From assembly GCA_963921795.1 (NCBI GenBank), contig OY997649.1:58697788-58761787 (forward strand): a DNA stretch of 64,000 nucleotides, given 5' to 3'. A program made the translations under genes and the position numbers. Below, piece by piece: positions 31,521 through 41,243 of this stretch. Below the pieces are notes generated by a model. It was not told where the DNA came from, ran no database searches, and was given only the letters and a program-made list of their open reading frames with translations. The stretch's first letter is position 1, and every line of letters starts with the position of its first letter. This stretch comes from Nannobrachium achirus. Its lineage: Eukaryota; Chordata; Actinopteri; Myctophiformes; Myctophidae.

Positions 31521-31734
31521 TGCTTTATTTTTCCTTTATTTAGTGTCTACCCTGATATGACCTGCTGGTGACCCTGATATGACCTGCTGGTTCTGCTGCC
31601 CTGGTCTATGGCTAGACTCTCTCACCTGTGACTCAAGCTGGGATTGCTGTGGCTTCCCCTCTCTCCCTGTGTCAGCGGAGCTCATGAATGATCAGTGTCT
31701 CTAGTTTGGAGTTATGTTTCCTGCAATTTTGGAT

Positions 31735-32052
31735 GAGCGGGGAACATAGAACCTTTTTATAGTTGAGTGGGGAACATAGAACCTTTTTATAGTTGAGTGG
31801 GGAACATATAACCTTTTTGTGGGGGTAACTGGGGAACATAGAACCTGGGGAACATAGGACCTTTTTTGGGTAAGCGGGGAACATAGAACCTTTTTTGTGG
31901 GGAACATAGAACCTTTTTTGTGGGGGAAGTGGGGAGCATAGAACCTTTTTTGTGGGGAAAGTGGGGAACATAGAACCTGGGGAACATAGAACCTTTTTTG
32001 TGGGGAAAGTGGGGAACATAGAACCTGGGGAACATAGAACCTGCATGGGGAA
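31735..32052. repeat. Minisatellite, GGGGAACATAGAACCTTTTT units
   Basis: About 12 units of 15-45 bp built on GGGGAACATAGAACC plus a T-run and optional GTGGGGGAAGT spacers. The minus strand encodes repetitive frames (MFPTKKVLCSP...) that have no other sign of being genes. Confidence 0.85.
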
Positions 32053-32307
32053 CATATGTACAGTCCTGTCCTGTTGTTGGTAGAGCAGCTGATGCTAGTC
32101 AGTTAGCTAACTTAGTTAACTTGTAGTATAAAACGTTACCTTGCTTCTTCACTTCCTGGTGTTGTCTACTTTTCTTGTCTGCTTGACTTTCGGCATCTTT
32201 TAAATCCGTCTCACTTCAGGTTAATGTATAAAATGGTAAATGACTGAAGAAAAGGCAGTGTTTGTTTCTGTAAAAGAAGCTACACGTGCATCACTCTTCT
32301 CTTGTGG

Positions 32308-32751
32308 TGACGTAAACAAGGAAGTTCAGACGCGTGATATTGAAACGTAACGGCATTGCGGCAAGTCCCGGAAAAGACGCGCTGTGATTGGCTGAACCGG
32401 ACGTAGGGAGCGCTCCGTTGTAGTCACTTGGACCGCGCGAGGTGCACCAAAACCCAATTATCATGGCGTTTATCGTGCGCTTGCCCAGGCCTTACGGCCT
32501 GGGCATAAATATAACGATTGCATTCACCACGGCTTCGTAACTCGCGCGGCGCTCCGCCGGCCGCGCGGCCCTGGCCCGCTCTTCGCGGCCACTCGCGCCG
32601 GGTCCGCTGGCCTTCGCGCCGCTTGCAGTGTCGTGGACAATAACTTAATGTCGTGGACAATAACTGTGACATCTAACCATAAAACGAGCGCTCCCTTCGT
32701 GTATGCCGTTACCTTTAGATATCACGCAGTTCGGACGTAAACAGCAACTTG
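32308..32751. mobile_element. CpG-rich element with long terminal inverted repeats
   Basis: The left edge GTGACGTAAACAAGGAAGTTC with GCGTGATATTGAAACGTAACG pairs with the right edge GCCGTTACCTTTAGATATCACGC with CGGACGTAAACAGC. The middle is unusually GC/CpG-rich (32420-32640) and holds a perfect hairpin TTGCCCAGGCC-TTAC-GGCCTGGGCA. A 14-bp TGTCGTGGACAATAA repeat occurs twice near 32627 and 32648. No transposase. It could also act as a CpG island. Confidence 0.55.
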
Positions 32752-33530
32752 CAAACTGGTGTTGCATTACTGCCACCTTCTGGAGGTATTTAACATTTAC
32801 AATCCAGTGTCAGATATTTCCTAATTTTCTTTTCCTACAAAAGATATAATATATATTTCAAAATAGAGAAAACCTTTTTAAAATATATAATTGTATGTTT
32901 AGAAATAAAAAATAATGTAAGAATTGTATACATTTTCAAACAAACAAGCAAACGCAATTAAGGAATTCCATGAATAAAATACAAATAATATTAAATATTA
33001 GTGGAAAATAGACAATTTACAAGCTCTCAACCCAACGCAACGAGAATTGACGTTTGGGTTACAGGCTAAAAAGAATTGGAAACCAATGCTCTACAGAAAG
33101 TTGGTCCGTCAAACGATTCTCAACCCGTGGGCAAGGGAAATTTATAGTTGCAAAATTAATAGTTAAAGCATTAAATAATTCTAGGCCTAAATGGGTTAAG
33201 ACCTTAAGAACTTAATACGTTTGTTCCATTGATCCAAGCAGGCAGGATTGACCGAATTGTTCTGAAAATGCAGTAGATGTATATTGTGGTGTACATAATA
33301 GGGCCATCTCTTCATTAGATAGCCACCATAGAAATTACATTTCAGCCTAGATGTAAGGTACTGTCACCTATTGTGTTATTTTTTGTGTTTGTTGTTTTAA
33401 TAATTATCTTTATTTCTACGGTGAAAGTGAATAGTGGTCAGATAAAGCTAAACCCTTTCCCACATTTGGAGTCATATGTCATAAACACAACATACAGGTA
33501 TATGAGTCATCATCTGAGATCCAATTCTTT
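32752..33530. other. AT-rich non-coding DNA
   Basis: No gene recognised. 33013-33063 (ATTTACAAGCTCTCAACCC...GGGTTACAGGC) is a weak, diverged relative of the hairpin module. Confidence 0.35.
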
Positions 33531-35000
33531 TTTCTTTTCTTTTTTTTCCTTAATTTTATTTACATGAATTAAAAACAGGCTAATCCAAAACATGTGCTGT
33601 TGTCCACAATTTAGAGATGACCTTTTTGTTCTGAGCTTCTGTCATATGAATGCAAGATGCCTGAACAGCTACAGGAGATTCATTTAGACAGGAGACAAGT
33701 TTCACAGAACAAATGAGTGGACTATTGCAGTGATCCTGCAAGAACAAAGACTCTTACTGTGAAAGTTGTTTGTTTGTTTGTTTGTTCATGACATTATTCT
33801 TTCTTTTAGCTGCATGTCTCGGAAAATGTACACTTGTTTCTTGAGTTGATTTTGAATCTTTGTTTTGTTGAACCGTGTAATAATGAATGAGGTTAAGAGA
33901 AAAGCTACATAAATAACAATTTCTTGCTCAGCACTGCTTCTACCTGAGGAAACACTCAAAATGCATTGGTGTACATAGCTGTTCTTCCACCAGAAATCCT
34001 AATCACAACGAACGCTGTAAAGGGGGTGTATTTAAGCATGTCAATAAATTAGTGTTACTATTTGGCATTGTACAGCGGTTTTCCTTTCTCTTTTTTCACA
34101 ATCTTCACATTTTAAGCAGCTGTTAACCGTGTATATTGAGTTTGTTAAAAAACTTCAGGTTACATGAATACATCCTCTTTCAAGCTTTTCAGTTTAAACA
34201 TCCATTTGATTCACATTCACATAAATATCCCTAGAAAGGCTTACAGTGGACTATACACAATATACATAATTATGCATGATTTTTCATTTGACTTACTCTA
34301 ATGCTTCACATGACAAAGAGCAGGGTAATCAATCTTGCAATAAACTAACAGCAACTATTGTGTTTCAGTGACAAATTTCAAGTATAACAAAGGCATTGAA
34401 TATTGCAGCTAAAACAGTCTATACAAGATCATTTCACAGAAACTGATCCACAATAATGAATGCTACAATGAAAGTTATTAGGACTGCCCTTTTCCCTCAA
34501 AATACATACAATTAGCTTGGGATTAATGTGTTGACATTGTGTAATTGATGAATCACCTCCCAAGCTGCCAATTTACACGTGCAGTGGATACAAAGGTTAC
34601 AATCAGTCATTTCTTGATTTCGTAAAAACAAGGCCGCTGTGGACCAAAACGGAATGAAAAGTAGCCAGTGGAATGCATAAGGTGGGAACCACACTTGCGT
34701 GAGGTGGGAACCACGTTTCCATTACCAATTTCAAGTTCATACAAGTGTTTGTAAGTATATACTGTATGTACACGGCTATATGCTGCCATCTCCCATAAGC
34801 TTAAATCTGGTGTTTTGCAGCGTTTCATGGGATTCTCCTGGTCCTCCCCATAAAGATGTGGCATTGAATGTATCAATGCTAAAAGTCCAATAAAGCAACC
34901 GTTTATCTTGTTGTGAATTGAATAGTTTACAATGTTCCCCTGAAACTCTTTGCTAAGTTTTATGCCCATGTGATAATATTTTAGCCTATTGCAGCAGTGG
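33530..35000 (-). other. zbtb26: Probable 3' UTR of zbtb26
   Basis: About 1.47 kb downstream of the zbtb26 stop, almost free of recognisable transposons, ending with AATAAA on the minus strand at about 33553-33558. Long 3' UTRs are usual for ZBTB genes. The extent is inferred only from repeat absence and one signal. Confidence 0.35.
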
Positions 35001-35900
35001 CTAGTCCATAAGAGAAACTTCACAAGGTTTCACATGGCCAAACTCAAATTCGAGCCCCCCGTCATGCAGGCTGCGTTCATTGGCATTGTCAAAGCTGTTT
35101 TTTCCATGGATCTGTTTGAGATGCTTGCGGAGGACAGGCTTATGAGCAAACACCATGTCACAGTAGTTACAGCGGTGGGGCTTATCGCCGCTGTGCAGGT
35201 TCAGATGGTCCAGCAAGGAGCACTTCTGGGTGAATGTCTTTCCACAGATCTTACACTGGAAAGGCTTGATGCCCGCGTGGACACGCATGTGGCGGTGCAA
35301 GTTGCCCTTCTGCGTGAAGGTCTTGCCACACAAGAGGCACATGAACAGCTTGTGCATCTTCAGATGGTTGGCATAGTTCTCTAGCTGTCTGAAAACGCGA
35401 GCACACTTGGGACACTGGTGGTACCACTGCAGGGGTTTGTCGTAGCCCCGCTGGTGACTGCCACCCTGCGTGACGTGTTTCCCTGCAGGAGGGGACACGG
35501 GAGGAGGGCTGAGCGGGAACGCCGACATGGGTTGCACCGTCATGTCACCGGCACGAGTCTCCACGGTGGAATTGATCAGCGAGTGCTGGGGTTCGGGGGA
35601 ATGTAGAGCGGCCGGGGAGCTGCTAGGGAAATGACCAGAAATTGAGTTTTCCGATATATCGTTCACAGATTCTACCTTAACTATGGTGATGCCACTGTCC
35701 ACCGCATCCCGGCGGATGCGTCTGCTCTGAGTTGGGGGAGGTGTTTTGGGCTGTATAATCACGTCATCGTCATCATCATCATTGTCACAGTCATCCTCCA
35801 CCTGCTCCACCAGCCGTTCCTTCTCATCCTGATGGCCGGTCTGTGTCTGAGAACACTCCTGCTCTTGCTGGCAGAGCCGAGAGGAAAAGCCCTCCTCCTC
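35001..35900 (-). CDS. zbtb26: zbtb26 exon 3: acidic linker and four zinc fingers
   Basis: 300 codons including the stop, open from the acceptor CCACCCCTAG/GAGGAGGAG. It starts EEEGFSSRLCQQEQ, with an aspartate run DDCDNDDDDDD, then four C2H2 fingers in the last 150 residues. Confidence 0.88.
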   Translation of the reverse strand, partial: EEEGFSSRLCQQEQECSQTQTGHQDEKERLVEQVEDDCDNDDDDDDVIIQPKTPPPTQSRRIRRDAVDSGITIVKVESVNDISENSISGHFPSSSPAALHSPEPQHSLINSTVETRAGDMTVQPMSAFPLSPPPVSPPAGKHVTQGGSHQRGYDKPLQWYHQCPKCARVFRQLENYANHLKMHKLFMCLLCGKTFTQKGNLHRHMRVHAGIKPFQCKICGKTFTQKCSLLDHLNLHSGDKPHRCNYCDMVFAHKPVLRKHLKQIHGKNSFDNANERSLHDGGLEFEFGHVKPCEVSLMD

Positions 35901-38450
35901 CTAGGGGTGGGCGATATGGAAAAATACAATATCACAATATCTTTACAAGCAGTATCACGATACCCACGCCTATCACAATTCTTTTTCTTGTTGGTTTTCA
36001 TGTTATTTTTCATGTTACTTAACAGTACAACAACCACCTACAAGGTAACAAAAACTAAAGGAAAAAGGAGTAACAGACCATTTAGACCAGTGGTCCTTCA
36101 TTTGTATACTATCAGACTTAAGGAGAGACTGTGACATTTTAAAGTTTGAGACATACTGATTTAGACCAAAATGCATCTCTGTATTAACAATTGAACAGGA
36201 TTTTTTATAAGTCTCCCTCATTGTATCACAACATATACGATATCTCTGAAAAGGCATATCATATCTTACTTATAATATACATACTTGATACACTCTCTAC
36301 CAAATGTCTTTGCCAAAAAATAGCCGAGCTGCTATTTTTGGGCAAATGGGGGTATTTGGGGATATTTTGATTATCGCGATAATATCGTACATCGCGATTT
36401 CTTTGGTCACAATAATCGTGATATGAAGTTATCCCTACTCACCCCTACCTCCTCCTTCCTCCTCATCCTCTGGCTCTCCTCCCCCGTCCTCCCCCTGTCG
36501 TCGGCCTCCTCCACCTCCTCCAGCAGCGGGCGCGGCGGCGGGGGCTGGGGCTTAATGAACTTGCTGAGGGCCTGGGTGCACTGCTCCACGATGTGGCCCA
36601 TCTGGAGGAAGCTGGCCACCGTCAGGTAGTGCACCAGCTCCAGCTCAGGGAACTCCAGCTGGCCCGTGTAGCAGGACAGCAGCAGCCGCCTCCCCACCTC
36701 CGCCTCCTGGATCATGGAGATCTGCACCTGTAAAAGAATACGTTATTGTTCATTTGCAAAAAGAAAAAAAGTCAAATATGAATATCTGGTCTGGGTGAAG
36801 TTGACCATTTATTGAAGAAGATTCAGCACAAGAGAAACAGCGTTACAGCAACAGAGCCGGCCAGAGCTTGGGCCAGAAGACCTCCTGAAGTGTCATATGG
36901 GCCACCTTTTATACACATAGATGCTCTCCCTAGGGGTGCCCGCTGGCCTGGTGGTCAAGGCGCATACCACATACTAGGCTATGATGCCTGCTGGCGTCGC
37001 CGGTTCGATTCCGGATCCGGATGACCTTTGCCACATGTCATTCCCCATCTCTCTCCCCGTTTCTGTCAGTCTACTGTCCTATCGAATAAAGGCATAAAAA
37101 GCCCCAAAACAAATATAAAAAAATGATGCTCTCCCTAAATGGAGATAGAATATAAGTACCATACAGTAGGCTATATAACTAGCAAGAAAGACGCCTTAGG
37201 GGGACATGCAACCTCGGCGAGGTTGTGCCAATTCTTGACATCTGGCCAGTGATTTATATCGGACCAGTTACTCATATATGGAGACCCCTGGTTCCCATAT
37301 ATGGAGATCCATGTACTGTATATGGAGATTATGCTGTGAGAGCCCAAACATGCTTACTCAGTTATTCGTTATGTGAAAGTCCTATGATGTCTATGACATC
37401 TGACATCATACCCTTTTATGCCCATACATGGAGATCCCTGTCTGTAGAACCAGCCACACAGATATGGGCTGTCTTGGCCATCTGTCTTGGCCATACAGTA
37501 TATGGATTATGTTATTGTCGTATGTGGCCGATGTGGCCTCCATATATGGGCATTCCCATATGAAGTCCTGTTAGATATGGGCTTAATATTGATGACATCA
37601 GAGAACTCCATATATGGTTATAAAAGGGATTCTGTTAGTGTGACATCAAAGTGAAGCCAGAGTGTGATGTCAGAGCGTCAAACCCATTCTGTTAGAGTGG
37701 TTCCCCTGACATCACAGTGACATCAGAGCATGATGTCACAGCGACAAACCCATGGAACCAGTGTCAGGCGTTATAGACACCATAGAGATAGAGATACACC
37801 ATACGGACAAGCTGTGACCGTTCACATACTAATCTGCGACCTACAGTCGCAATAAGGCTGACTGGTTAAGTTGTTATGACCATGTTGTATAGTATCACAT
37901 AAGCCTCTATCAGAGTCCAGGGTGAAGAGCTATTCACTTCACCGCGGTGTAGTTTTATAGCTATCACCTAAAAATACATACTGTAACAAAGCCTAGGTGA
38001 TAGCTAGGAAACTACAACGCGGTGAAGTGAATAGCTCTTCACCCTGGACTCTGATAGAGGCTTAACAGTACAGATTTGCTGAGAGAGAGCGTAAGCATGG
38101 AGGAGTCATGTCAGCTGTTAGCTTGACAGCTGTAGTTGAGTAGAAATAGCACATGTACCATGAAAGCTTGCTGGCCGAAAGGCAAATACACAATACATAC
38201 TATATCTGGCAATCTATACATTGCTGCCACCACACACCTCCCCGGAGTCCCGCTGCAGGATGAACTGGTCCCGCAGGAAGGACGAGCCCGCCGCAAAGAC
38301 CACCTTGTGGCCGGGGACCTCCAGCTCGTTGACGTGCACCGTGACGTCGCAGAAGCGCCGCTGGAGGCGGAGGAGGTTCATCTTCTGCAGCATGGAGTCG
38401 CCGAACGTGGGGAAGCGGAATTGGAGAATCACCTGGTTCTTCTGGTCCAT
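35001..38450 (-). CDS. zbtb26: zbtb26, BTB and C2H2 zinc-finger transcription factor, three coding exons
   Basis: Exons: 38450-38238 (213 bp), 36727-36443 (285 bp), 35900-35001 (900 bp), giving 465 residues; all junctions are phase 0. The start ATG (38448-38450, MDQKNQVILQF) matches the ZBTB26 N-terminus. BTB: about 1-140 (GDSMLQKMN, FCDVTV, GHKVVFAAGSSFLRDQF, then GRRLLLSCYTGQLEFPE, VASFLQMGHIVEQCTQAL). A ZBTB26-type linker follows (ITIVKVESVNDISE, EPQHSLINSTVE), then four C2H2 fingers: CPKCARVF, CLLCGKTF, CKICGKTF, CNYCDMVF. The ending NSFDNANER matches ZBTB26, then the tail diverges and is shorter. It should act as a nuclear sequence-specific repressor. Human ZBTB26 coding sequence is, as I recall, on one exon, so both introns look lineage-specific and both are full of transposons. 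Confidence 0.9.
35902..36437. mobile_element. hAT-like MITE that makes up zbtb26 intron 2
   Basis: The ends TAGGGGTGGGCGATATGG and its inverted partner (ATATGAAGTTATCCCTA) match the family at 38493-39002 and 62719-63127. The intron is 35901-36442, only six bases longer than the element. The acceptor AG uses the element's terminal A plus the next host G, and the donor GTGAGT takes its last T from the element. Flanks (CCTCCTCC and CTCACCCC) are similar but not a clean 8-bp duplication. It holds a collapsed hairpin module (36308-36346). Confidence 0.82.
36443..36727 (-). CDS. zbtb26: zbtb26 exon 2: C-terminal half of BTB
   Basis: Starts after TTTTACAG with VQISMIQEAEVGRRLLLSCY and ends KEEVG before GTGAGT (an alternative donor six bases earlier, GTAGGG, also keeps phase 0). 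Includes Pro-run PQPPPPRP and a charged linker. Confidence 0.85.
36933..37125 (+). mobile_element. tRNA-derived SINE, copy 1, with 12-bp target duplication
   Basis: Perfect flanking repeats ATGCTCTCCCTA (36921-36932 and 37126-37137). The head carries pol III boxes (A-like TGGTCAAGGCG, B box GGTTCGATTCC). The body has TTGCCACATGTCATTCCCC, TCTACTGTCCTATC and AATAAAGGCATAAAAAGCCCC, a tail widely seen in fish SINEs. It lies in zbtb26 intron 1, antisense to the gene. Confidence 0.88.
37185..37880 (+). mobile_element. Non-autonomous repeat rich in CCATATATGG, copy R2
   Basis: Inverted partner of 30110-30790, inside zbtb26 intron 1. Three perfect CCATATATGG boxes (37295, 37540, 37608) and several near ones. 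Near its right side are repeats of GTGACATCA / GATGTCAGAGC. Confidence 0.65.
37900..38064. mobile_element. Near-perfect palindromic MITE, 165 bp
   Basis: TAAGCCTCTATCAGAGTCCA at the left is mirrored exactly at the right, and the arms of about 70 bp pair almost completely around a loop of about 25 bp. It is flanked by TA. It lies in zbtb26 intron 1, so the transcript would contain a strong hairpin. Confidence 0.85.
38238..38450 (-). CDS. zbtb26: zbtb26 exon 1: start and N-terminal half of BTB
   Basis: 71 codons, MDQKNQVILQF to QRDSGE, followed by donor GAG/GTGTGT. Twenty-seven bases before the ATG a CCGAACAG acceptor-like site suggests a spliced upstream 5' UTR exon. Confidence 0.85.
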
Positions 38451-38492
38451 GACGACGGGGTGCTCAGCGGTGCACACCTGTTCGGCACAAAT

Positions 38493-39002
38493 TAGGGGTG
38501 GTCGATATGGAAAAATACAATATCACGATATTCTTCCAAGCTGTACCACGATACACAATCTTATCACAATTCTTTTTCATGTTGGTTTTTATGGTTATTT
38601 TTCAAATTACTTAACAGTACAACCACCTACATTGTAACAAAAACTAAAAGAAAAAGGAGTAACAGACCATTTAGACCACTGGTCCTCAAAGTGGGGTCCA
38701 GGGACTCTCTGGGTTCCTTTTGGGAGGTCTAAATTGACCTTTACAAGTATGTAACTCTGACAGTTTACATTTGGTTTCATTTGTATACTGTCAGAGTTAA
38801 GGGGAGACCTTGATATTAATACAGTTTGAGATACTGATTTAGACCAACATGCAATGAATCTCTGTATTAACAATTCAACAGGATTTGTTATAAGGCTCCC
38901 ACATTGTATCACAATTTATAGGCCTACGATATCTATGAAAAGTCATATCGTGGAGACATTGTATTGTCTCAACCATATGTATCACCCTATTGCCCACCCC
39001 TA
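38493..39002. mobile_element. hAT MITE 43 bp upstream of the zbtb26 start codon
   Basis: Perfect 8-bp duplications GCACAAAT (38485-38492, 39003-39010). Ends TAGGGGTGGTCGATATGG and TGCCCACCCCTA, the same family as the zbtb26 intron 2 element. Inside it sits a second Charlie-like segment (about 38672-38850) flanked by TTTAGACC on both sides; a shortened version of that segment is also in the intron 2 copy. Confidence 0.9.
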
Positions 39003-39010
39003 GCACAAAT

Positions 39011-40560
39011 ACCGCAAGTGTGATATCTCATTGGACTGCTGGTAGGACTGGCAACCAGTGGTGGATAAAGTACTCACTTTTTTTCTTTTCTCTTTCTTAG
39101 AATTTGCTCAAACAGCCCAACCACATAGACAAAAGGAAAACAAATGTGCTTAGGTAAAAGTATCAATAATGTAATGTAGAAATACTCCGTTGCAAGTGAA
39201 TGTCAGGAATTAAAAATGTACTTGAGTAAAAGTAGTGTCAAATCGTTTTAATAATCAGTATACAAAAAGAAGAATATAGCCTATGTGTTTTATGTTCATA
39301 AATTAAATTATTTTCACAAATGAAAAGTTAACAATGGTGGCGTGCACGATACAGTAGGATGATGTGGCCCAATGGCCCATAGTCTAGTAATTAGTGGAGA
39401 CAGGAGATTTACTTCAATAATAAATAATTACTTACATAAGAATTAGATGGAGCCGCTGCCATTCGTTCAGCTATGCAGTTATAATAACCATATAAACACG
39501 GTTTTAGAACATGGTTTTAGATTAAAGTCTTTCACTTTCCTGGCCTTTGTGATGAAGAAGACCAAAGTCATAATAATCCATAAGGATGCTATATGAGCCG
39601 CCTCGAGTAGATAACAGTCTTAACGGTTATTATATGAATGCGTGCATATCTACGACGATTATTATCACAATTATCGTAATATATTTTCACTTGTTTAGGC
39701 TAGATGTGATTGCAAGTTATGCCTATATTTCCGCAACTAATTTAGCTGTTTAAAGCCAAAGCAGAATATTTCCACGATACTGGAATCAGAAGTGGTTGAG
39801 GAATAAATGCTCCGGAAGCGAAAGTTCCCATTTAAAGGGACAGTCAACGTTTTTTTTTCTCCTCAAAATATTTGCCTTCTTCTTTCTTTCTTCTTTTTAG
39901 TTTTTTTCTTTTCATAATAAGATAACAATAATATCTTACAATATAATTATATAGGCCTATATATGTTCTGATACAAAACCCCTGGTGGGGTCCACACATT
40001 TTTATTTTATTTTATTTATTTTTTTGGGGGGGGGCTTTTTTTCTTTTGCCAATTTAGCAAATGTTGGACAAATTGTCAAATAATATGAGAAAGAAAAAAA
40101 AAGAAAATAAATAGTGAGCTTGCAATCGGCTATTTTCACAATATTTATCTGTGGAACAGAGTCAAACTAGGCCTACATGTAATGGCTCGAGCCCTCAACT
40201 CCTGCAATTCCAAGTGCTTGTCAGGTTAGGGGGTCCCCAGTTCAAATATGATTATTTTTGGGAGGTCCCCATAGGTTCAAATATGATTATTTTGGTGGGT
40301 CCCCAAATATGCTTTGAGGGGATTCTTAACCTGAACCAACTTTTATGGTTCGGAACCAACTCGGTTCTCGGTGGAAAAGCTCACCTCTAGTTCATCCCAT
40401 AGGCATGGAGAAAGAACCTCTGGTTCATCCCATAGGCGGGAGAAAGAACCCGAACCGGTTCTTTACTGGTCGGAAAACACCCCAAAAGAGCGACATGGGG
40501 GAACTGTCCAGCTTCCAGCTTGGTTAACTTAACTTATAATCAGTGGAATATTGTGTCTCC
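39011..40560. other. Intergenic DNA with repeat fragments upstream of zbtb26
   Basis: 39056 (CAGTGGTGGATAAAGTACTC) resembles a common fish hAT end. 40103-40138 (TAGTGAGCTTGCAATCGGCTATTTTCAC) is a partial hairpin module. 40160-40450 has duplicated CAAATATGATTATTTT and CATCCCATAGGC words. Any zbtb26 promoter should lie here but cannot be located by eye. Confidence 0.35.
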
Positions 40561-40800
40561 ATAAGATCTCCAACTCCAACTAAGACCTCCCTGCCTAGTG
40601 CTCACCAAGTCCATATGCATCATAGAGCAGATGAAAAGAGGAGGGTGAGGTGGCTTGCCAGGCTTGGGCATGTGTCTAGAATGCCAACATCAACCAGATG
40701 TTGAAGGTTGTCCTTCAATGTGACCCCAGATAACAAGGCAAGATTGATAGATTGATTGATTGAATACTTTATTAGTCAGAAATGTAAACGTGGTACAGTC
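40561..40800 (+). pseudogene. LINE relic, C-terminal RT fragment
   Basis: 40630-40700 translates as KRRRVRWLARLGHVSRMPTS, resembling the RxLRWLGHVxRM block at the end of RTE-like LINE ORFs. A (GATT)n stretch with CTTTATTAG follows at 40745-40775. Confidence 0.5.
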
Positions 40801-40959
40801 AGACATTTGCGCTAAAAGGATAACACAAAAACATCCTGGAGAGTTGTTTCCATTGTTGTCCCATGTATTCTATGTAATCAATTAATCAACATAGCATAGA
40901 CAACAAAATACAATATCATCACATATGAAACACTATGTACAATGTTACTAAAGCTTCAG

Positions 40960-41200
40960 AACTCCCAAAACAAACTGATTCGACTACTTCTCGGCCTGGG
41001 GCTCAAGGTCGAGGACAGGGTTAATCAATTAAATATGGACTTGGTTTTCAAGATAGTCAAAGGGGCTCTGCCCTCAAACAAAGAGGTGCATGCATAGTCA
41101 AAGTGGCATTGAATGAGGGCTCCGGAAAGAGTCCTGAGAGCACTTTTGTTGCCAAACCCAACATGGAGAAGAACAACTAAGAGTGAAAAAAAAACAAAAA
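40960..41200 (+). pseudogene. Second LINE relic
   Basis: Broken frames with VNQLNMDLVFKIVKGALPS and ALLLPNPTWRRTTKS resemble C-terminal LINE ORF2 blocks (VNQLxLNLVFKIxxGxAPSYL). Heavily decayed. Confidence 0.45.
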
Positions 41201-41243
41201 AAAAACAGAGTGTGAAGTGGGCAGTGATAATGATATTTATGAG

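Noticed and set aside
31672-32055. Repetitive frames with MFPTKKVLCSP units.
   Set aside because: Products of the minisatellite; no start context, splice signals or similarity.
32424-32672. An Arg/Gly-rich frame in the CpG-rich element.
   Set aside because: A GC-rich artefact inside a TIR element, with no domain or homologue recognised.
27250-33000. A C1q-domain exon completing the C1q-like gene.
   Set aside because: No stretch resembling the C1q fold (e.g. KVAFSA or a GxYxFxV block) was found on the plus strand.
35894-36445. A clean 8-bp target duplication for the intron-2 MITE of zbtb26.
   Set aside because: The flanks CCTCCTCC and CTCACCCC agree at only about half the positions; the claim of intron gain rests on element ends and splice sites instead.
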